Shown: piece by piece, positions 59,218 to 64,000 of the stretch
Layout of the letters: the number at the start of each line of letters is the position of its first letter
How positions within the stretch are numbered: the stretch's first letter is position 1
Assembly (NCBI GenBank): GCA_037447235.1
Contig: JBBIHC010000003.1
Location: 24,806-88,805 of the forward strand
Direction of reading: 5' to 3'
From: JAVZJR01 sp037447235
Lineage (GTDB): Archaea; Micrarchaeota; Micrarchaeia; Anstonellales; Bilamarchaeaceae
DNA length: 64,000 nucleotides
Made by a program: the position numbers and the translations under genes
Notes under the pieces: generated by a model
What the model saw: only the letters and a program-made list of their open reading frames with translations
The model's database searches: none
What the model was told of the DNA's origin: nothing

Positions 59218-60153
59218 ATGAAATGCCTAATAACTGGCGGTGCCGGCTTCATCGGCTCGCACATCGCAGACGCGCTTGTTCAAAAAAACCACAAAGTACG
59301 GATTCTTGATGACTTTTCAACAGGCGAAAGAAACAACATAAAGCACCTGCAAAACAAGCTTGAAGTTATTGAAGGCAGCATAACTGACAAAAAAACTGTT
59401 GATGAAGCGGTCAGCGGGACTGATTATGTCTTCCACCAGGCTGCGCAGGTTTCTGTAGTTGAATCAGTAAAGAATCCTGCAAAAACATGGGACATAAACA
59501 TAAAAGGAACAAAACTGCTGCTTAACGCGGCCGTTGCGAACAGGGTAAAAAAAGTCATAACCGCGTCCTCCGCTGCAGTTTACGGCAACGACGGCGATTT
59601 GCCAAAAACAGAGGACATGAGGCCGAATCCGGTTTCCCCTTATGGCAACTCAAAGCTCATGAACGAGTATATGGCTGAGGATTACCTTAAAAACTCCGGC
59701 CTGAAAACAATATGCCTCCGCTATTTCAATGTTTACGGGCCAAGGCAGTCGCCAAAATCAGAGTATGCCGGCGTAATATCAAAGTTCATATCGTTGATGC
59801 TTAAGGGCGAGAGGCCAACGATATATGGAGATGGCGGGCAGACAAGGGATTTTGTCTATGTTGCAGACGTAGTAAAGGCGAACCTGCTTGCGATGGAAAG
59901 CAAAAAGGTCAACAGCGGAGTGTTTAACATAGCGACAGGAAAGCAAACCAGCATAAACGACATTGTGAAAACGATAAATATGATATTGGAAACTGATATT
60001 TCGCCAATATACGCGCCTGAAAGGCCTGGCGATATAAGGCATTCGGTTGCTGACATATCAAAAGCAAAAAGAGAATTAGGCTACAAGCCGGAATACGGTT
60101 TGAAAAAAGGGCTTGAAAAAACCATAGAGTGGCATCGCTCGCATTCTGCATAG
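59218..60153 (+). CDS. UDP-glucose/UDP-GlcNAc 4-epimerase-family protein
   Basis: 311 residues, extended SDR. It shows CLITGGAGFIGSHIADALV, FHQAAQVSVVESVKNP, SSAAVYGNDGDLP, the YGNSKLMNEYMAE active site, RYFNVYGPRQSPKSEYAGVI, and TRDFVYVADVVKANLLAM. It groups with archaeal/bacterial GalE- and WbpP-like epimerases. It would supply a C4 epimer (galactose or GalNAc type) for the glycan. It is probably co-transcribed with the upstream glycosyltransferase. Confidence 0.9.
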   Translation: MKCLITGGAGFIGSHIADALVQKNHKVRILDDFSTGERNNIKHLQNKLEVIEGSITDKKTVDEAVSGTDYVFHQAAQVSVVESVKNPAKTWDINIKGTKLLLNAAVANRVKKVITASSAAVYGNDGDLPKTEDMRPNPVSPYGNSKLMNEYMAEDYLKNSGLKTICLRYFNVYGPRQSPKSEYAGVISKFISLMLKGERPTIYGDGGQTRDFVYVADVVKANLLAMESKKVNSGVFNIATGKQTSINDIVKTINMILETDISPIYAPERPGDIRHSVADISKAKRELGYKPEYGLKKGLEKTIEWHRSHSA

Positions 60154-60170
60154 TGTATTGCGGTGCACCA

Positions 60171-62543
60171 TCACTCAAAAAACGAGCCAAGCGATTTCTG
60201 TTTGCCAAGTCCCTTCAGCTGATGCTCATCATATCCAAGCTCTTTCAGTATCTTCATGACTGCCGGCAATATCTGGTTGTTGATATAGTAGTCTGCATCG
60301 TAATCTGTTGCAGCATCCGCAGGAACTGCTTTTTCTGATATCGAAGCCCCTTTCCTGCCGATGACATAGGAAACAAGGCTTCCCTGCTCAAGCGGCACGC
60401 CCTTTGCAATGAGCTTCTTCGCTGCCGCCAACTCCGGGCTTATGACCACATAGCCTGCCCGCGGGTCCTTGTTCAGCTGCGTTATTATGACGAGCTCTTC
60501 CATCTTTACATTTCCATTCCTCACCCGTTCTATTGCATTGCGCACGATTTCGATCGCCTTTTTCTCGCTGCCTTCGTTCAAAATCGCCTCAAGCACTTTG
60601 TACTGCGTATCCTTGGCAATCGGCGACCAGTCCCTGCGCACAAGCTCAAAGCCGCGTATCTTTATCCTTCCATCCTCGCCAAGCAGCGCGTATTTTTTCT
60701 TTGCGCCCTTTTCTTCTGATTTCTTGCTTACGAAAACGCCGCGCTTGTAAAAAGCCTCAAGCTCAAGCTCCATTTTTTCCGGTAGTGATTTATTCACGCT
60801 TTCTATGAAATCAAGGACATCTTTCTTGTTTTTGTAAAGTAGCATCAGGCTGTCAGTGTCGCCGTAAAGGACGCTAAAGCCGGCCTTTTCTGCCTTCTCC
60901 ATCGTTTCCTGTATGTATTTTCGCCCCCATGCCGTAACGCTCTCGCCGCACTCCCGGCAATACCAGCGCGAGCGGGCATACGCGATGTAACCATAGAATG
61001 AATTCGCCAGTATTTTGATCGCCTGGACCCGTGCGTTCAATATCCTGTATTCATCGTTTTCCTTTTTCACTTCCTTCAGCTTCCTTTTCAGCTTTGCGCG
61101 AAAATCAATTAGTTCTTCGAGGACTGCGGGCACAAGCGCCTTTGGTTTTTTCAGGAATTTCGCCCAGGTTGGAGATTCGTGAAATTCGCCGCTCGTTTTG
61201 TTTTTCACGAGGCTGGCCGGGTCTATGTTGAATGAGACTATGATGGACGGGTAAAGGCTCCTGAAGTCAAGCACTGCTATGTTTTCATAAATCCCGGGGT
61301 GGGGCAGTTTGACAAAAGCCCCTTTTATCGGCGCAGCCAGCCGCTCCTCTATGGTATCGCCGACCGGCTTTGTTGGTATGAGCTCGTTTCGCCTTGAAGC
61401 ATTGAACATCAGAAGGTTCTCCACAAGCTGGCCGCTTGTTGACAGTGTGGTGTCAAAAAGCTGCTGCTTTGTCATGCTGCTCAATTCAAGTTCAAGCGGC
61501 AGGTAGGTTTTCCCAAGCTCCATCGTAAGCTGCGCATCTGCCATGGAGTAGGAAACCACATCGTCTATGTTGCCGGCATCCCAGGCTTTCCATATGTTTT
61601 CGCGCTCTATCTTCACCTTTCCCTTGCCCAGCACCTCGTTCGCAACAGCGTCCAGCGTAAATTCCGATGTCTTCAGCACCCCTATGAAACCGAAAAGCCT
61701 TATTATTGGGTAAAGGTCTATGTGTATCCTGTCTGCCAGCGAAACCCCGCCAACCATGCCCTTTTTCGTTGCCGTTATCCTTGCTGATTTTCTTCCAAGA
61801 CTGAAATTTGCCTTCAATATTCTCGCCCTTTCTATAAGATAGGGAATGTCAAAGCTCGCAGAGTTGTACCCGAAGATAACATCGGCATCGTGCTTTTTGA
61901 CTATATCGCAAAATTGCTCGATCATCTCTTTTTCGCCAGAGAGCGCATGGGCATATTTTTGGCTGCATTTCTTGTAGGTAAGAACGCCGCTTTCATTGTT
62001 GCTGTAACTTATCATCAGCACCGGGTCCTTCTTTGCCCTCGGCGTGCCAAGGGGGTTGTATGTCTCAATGTCAAATGCAAGTGCCTTAAGCTGAGGTGTT
62101 GCAGGTTCGCACGAGATTATTTTCTTTATCAGCCTTCCTTCCCGCTCATATTTTATTATGCCGTTTGGCGTAAGCTGGAAATCAAATATGAACCGCTTTG
62201 CGAAAGGAATATCAAATTCATATGCAGGATAAGGAATGGCGTGCTTGAGCGCCGGCACGCCCTTTGGAGAAGCGCAGGCCACTTTCAAAAATTTCTTTTT
62301 TTCAAAATTAACGATCCTTGAGGCAACCTGCACCCCAACAGGCCTTATCACCTTGCCGTTTTTTTCGACAACGATTTTTTTTATCGAATCGATCTCGCTT
62401 TCTGGCGCATCGACAAGGAAATATGGGTCATACTGAAAATAGAGTTTTGTTGTCTTTTTCCCTTTTATCAATAGGGAAGCATAGGTCCTGCCCCGCCTTG
62501 TTATGTAACTGACGCCAAGAAGATGGCCCTTCCTAACGACCAT
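60171..62543 (-). CDS. polB: DNA polymerase B (family B) with PIP box
   Basis: 790 residues. Exonuclease motif I is KALAFDIETYNP, with later Exo motifs IFGYNSASFD and YSMADAQLT. Polymerase motif A is VLDFRSLYPSI, motif B NSFYGYIAYARSRW, and motif C YGDTDSLML. The C-terminus QKSLGSFFE is a classic PCNA-interacting peptide. It is the replicative or repair polymerase with proofreading. No intein is visible. It is divergent from ahcY. Confidence 0.97.
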   Translation of the reverse strand: MVVRKGHLLGVSYITRRGRTYASLLIKGKKTTKLYFQYDPYFLVDAPESEIDSIKKIVVEKNGKVIRPVGVQVASRIVNFEKKKFLKVACASPKGVPALKHAIPYPAYEFDIPFAKRFIFDFQLTPNGIIKYEREGRLIKKIISCEPATPQLKALAFDIETYNPLGTPRAKKDPVLMISYSNNESGVLTYKKCSQKYAHALSGEKEMIEQFCDIVKKHDADVIFGYNSASFDIPYLIERARILKANFSLGRKSARITATKKGMVGGVSLADRIHIDLYPIIRLFGFIGVLKTSEFTLDAVANEVLGKGKVKIERENIWKAWDAGNIDDVVSYSMADAQLTMELGKTYLPLELELSSMTKQQLFDTTLSTSGQLVENLLMFNASRRNELIPTKPVGDTIEERLAAPIKGAFVKLPHPGIYENIAVLDFRSLYPSIIVSFNIDPASLVKNKTSGEFHESPTWAKFLKKPKALVPAVLEELIDFRAKLKRKLKEVKKENDEYRILNARVQAIKILANSFYGYIAYARSRWYCRECGESVTAWGRKYIQETMEKAEKAGFSVLYGDTDSLMLLYKNKKDVLDFIESVNKSLPEKMELELEAFYKRGVFVSKKSEEKGAKKKYALLGEDGRIKIRGFELVRRDWSPIAKDTQYKVLEAILNEGSEKKAIEIVRNAIERVRNGNVKMEELVIITQLNKDPRAGYVVISPELAAAKKLIAKGVPLEQGSLVSYVIGRKGASISEKAVPADAATDYDADYYINNQILPAVMKILKELGYDEHQLKGLGKQKSLGSFFE

Positions 62544-62602
62544 AACGATAATTCAGCATATACATTAAAAAGCTAAATAGTAGAAAAGCCACTGGTGGAA
62601 AA

Positions 62603-63862
62603 ATGGACCGCGGAAAAAATTATGAGATAAAGGATATCTCGCTTGCAGAACAGGGAAAGATGAACATAGAACTTGCCGAAAGAAGGATGGGCGCGCTCAT
62701 AAAAATACGGGAAAGATTCTCAAAAGAAAAGCCGCTGGCAGGCATCGCGGTCGGGATGGCACTGCACATAACCAAGGAAACTGCGGTGCTTGTCAGGACC
62801 CTTGCCGCGGCCGGTGCCAAGGTTGCCATAGCCAGCTGCAACCCGTTAAGCACGCAAGACGATGTTGCAGCCGCATTGGCAGATGAAGGTTTTTCTGTTT
62901 ATGGTCACAAAGGCGAAAGCAACGATGATTACTACAGATACATCGACTCTGTAATAGCCGCAAACCCGAACATAACGATAGATGATGGATGCGACCTTGT
63001 CACCCGCCTTCATACCAAATTTCCTGAAAAAATAAAGAATGTAATCGGTGGATGCGAGGAAACCACAACCGGCGTCATACGGCTTAGGGCGATGGAGCGC
63101 GACGGAGTTTTGCGCTACCCGATGATAGCGGTGAACGACAACAAGACAAAGCACCTTCTTGACAATTACTATGGAACCGGCCAGTCAACGATTGACGGCC
63201 TTTTGCGGGCAACGAACATACTGATAGCCGGCAAAAACTTCGTGGTCTGCGGCTATGGGGACTGTGGAAAGGGAGTTGCATTGCGCGCAAAGGGGCTGGG
63301 CGCAAATGTCATAGTGACAGAAGTGGAGCCGTTCAAGGCATTGCAGGCAGCGCTGGACGGATACCGGGTGATGCCGATAAAAGAGGCAGCGCTCATAGGC
63401 GACATCTTCGTGACGGTGACCGGCGACAAGAACGTCATAGGCATTGAGCACATAAAGCAGATGAAAGACAATGCAGTGCTTGCAAATTCAGGGCATTTTG
63501 ACGTCGAGGTTGATGTGCGCGGACTGGAAAGGATAGGCAAGAAAAGAAGGGTGCGCCCTTTCCTGGACGAATACGCAATGGGCAAAAAAAGGGTTTATGT
63601 CTGCGCTGAAGGCAGGCTTGTGAATCTTGCGGCCGCGGAAGGCCATCCGAGCGAGGTCATGGCAACCTCTTTTGCCGGCCAGGCCCTTGCGTGCGAGCAT
63701 CTCGCAAAGAACAGGGGGAAGCTGCCTGCAAAGGTGATAGAGCTTCCGGCAGAGATAGACGACAAAATCGCAAGGCTGCAGCTTGAGGCAATGGGGATAA
63801 CAATAGATTCTCTAACCCCAGAACAAAAGAAATATCTACAAAGCTGGCAGGAGGGCACCTGA
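62603..63862 (+). CDS. ahcY: S-adenosylhomocysteine hydrolase
   Basis: 419 residues, typical of the archaeal/thermophilic type without the 40-residue insert. It shows GIAVGMALHITKETAVLVRTL, ASCNPLSTQDDVAAAL, NITIDDGCDLVTRLH, GGCEETTTGVIRLRAM, NDNKTKHLLDNYYGTGQSTI, the NAD-binding VVCGYGDCGKGVALRAKGLG and the C-terminal LTPEQKKYLQSW. It splits S-adenosylhomocysteine to adenosine and homocysteine, recycling the product of methyltransferases. Confidence 0.97.
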   Translation: MDRGKNYEIKDISLAEQGKMNIELAERRMGALIKIRERFSKEKPLAGIAVGMALHITKETAVLVRTLAAAGAKVAIASCNPLSTQDDVAAALADEGFSVYGHKGESNDDYYRYIDSVIAANPNITIDDGCDLVTRLHTKFPEKIKNVIGGCEETTTGVIRLRAMERDGVLRYPMIAVNDNKTKHLLDNYYGTGQSTIDGLLRATNILIAGKNFVVCGYGDCGKGVALRAKGLGANVIVTEVEPFKALQAALDGYRVMPIKEAALIGDIFVTVTGDKNVIGIEHIKQMKDNAVLANSGHFDVEVDVRGLERIGKKRRVRPFLDEYAMGKKRVYVCAEGRLVNLAAAEGHPSEVMATSFAGQALACEHLAKNRGKLPAKVIELPAEIDDKIARLQLEAMGITIDSLTPEQKKYLQSWQEGT

Positions 63863-63870
63863 TTTATAAA
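63863..63870 (+). promoter_or_regulatory. TATA box of the C/D-box sRNA
   Basis: TTTATAAA begins immediately after the ahcY stop codon. Its centre is about 26 nt before 63893, the predicted 5' end of the sRNA. This is the standard archaeal spacing. Confidence 0.6.
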
Positions 63871-63892
63871 CTTTCATCGCCCAAGATAATAA

Positions 63893-63950
63893 CGGCTGTG
63901 ATGACGCGAGGTATTTCTGATTAATGAAGACAAGAGGGTAAACTGAGCCG
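63893..63950 (+). ncRNA. C/D-box guide sRNA
   Basis: The order of elements is: C box GTGATGA (63898-63904), 12-nt guide (63905-63916), D' box CTGA (63917-63920), TTA spacer, C'-like ATGAAGA (63924-63930), 12-nt guide (63931-63942), D box CTGA (63943-63946). The ends CGGC (63893-63896) and GCCG (63947-63950) can pair as the terminal stem of a kink-turn. Guide lengths are exactly the 12 nt typical of archaeal C/D sRNAs that direct 2'-O-methylation with fibrillarin, Nop5 and L7Ae. The C' box differs from consensus at one base. Targets were not identified. Confidence 0.85.
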
Positions 63951-63997
63951 TTTTTATGTTTTCTTACTGTTTTCTTGGCTTCTTACTGTCTTCTCTG
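63951..63997 (-). repeat. Dispersed purine-rich 47-nt repeat, copy 2
   Basis: The reverse complement matches 30713-30759 at 43 of 47 positions. On the plus strand it is a pyrimidine-rich, T-rich tract directly after the C/D-box sRNA and could end its transcription. The window ends here, so the repeat or element may continue. Confidence 0.7.
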
Positions 63998-64000
63998 CAT

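Noticed and set aside
1..64000. CRISPR arrays, insertion sequences, rRNA genes
   Set aside because: No regularly spaced direct repeats, transposase genes with terminal repeats, or rRNA sequence were seen. The repeats found are only two to three dispersed copies.

Overview
The window comes from an archaeon. Its information-processing genes are of archaeal type: PCNA, family-B DNA polymerase with a C-terminal PCNA-binding peptide, RadA, Rad50 with a zinc hook, RNA polymerase subunit K, GatD/GatE amidotransferase, proteasome alpha subunit, archaeal/eukaryal-type TrpRS and MetAP, Taw1, and a C/D-box sRNA. Two tRNA genes carry short introns at bulge-helix-bulge-like sites. Genes are tightly packed, many overlap by ATGA, and several start at or near the predicted transcription start behind a TATA box. 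Together with a bacterial-type GAPDH and many unrecognised small helical and membrane proteins, this suggests a DPANN-like lineage (for example Diapherotrites or Micrarchaeota). That placement is an inference.

Layout. 1-15 kb: housekeeping genes (DtxR-type regulator with its own palindromic operator, an acetate kinase remnant, proteasome alpha, UMP kinase, a P-loop/APH fusion kinase, Taw1, a cupredoxin-like lipoprotein, PCNA, Rad50, tRNA-Gly, transaldolase-like aldolase, TrpRS, a flavin reductase, MetAP). 15-30.6 kb: the most unusual region. Six consecutive polytopic membrane proteins share three sequence motifs and are clearly one family despite strong divergence. They are followed in the same overlapping operon by a 1,372-residue Cys-rich lipoprotein. 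Beside them lie an AT-rich exported-protein gene and a divergent 945-residue single-pass protein with a large cytoplasmic domain. I do not recognise this as a described system. The topology suggests a multi-subunit membrane channel or secretion/uptake machine.

30.6-46 kb: tRNA-Arg with two introns, a small gene plus radA, helical-repeat proteins, rpoK, dcd, gap, and a gatE-gatD-aglB-ftsZ gene string joined by overlaps, then a flippase. 46-60 kb: a surface-glycan locus with three glycosyltransferase types, an aminotransferase, an acetyltransferase, four SDR enzymes, and what looks like a complete route to GDP-D-glycero-D-manno-heptose (GmhA, HddA, and a fused HddC-GmhB). With AglB and the flippase this points to heptose-containing N-glycans or other surface glycans. 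60-64 kb: PolB, S-adenosylhomocysteinase, and a C/D-box sRNA next to one copy of a dispersed purine-rich repeat.

No CRISPR array, insertion sequence, rRNA or replication origin could be supported.
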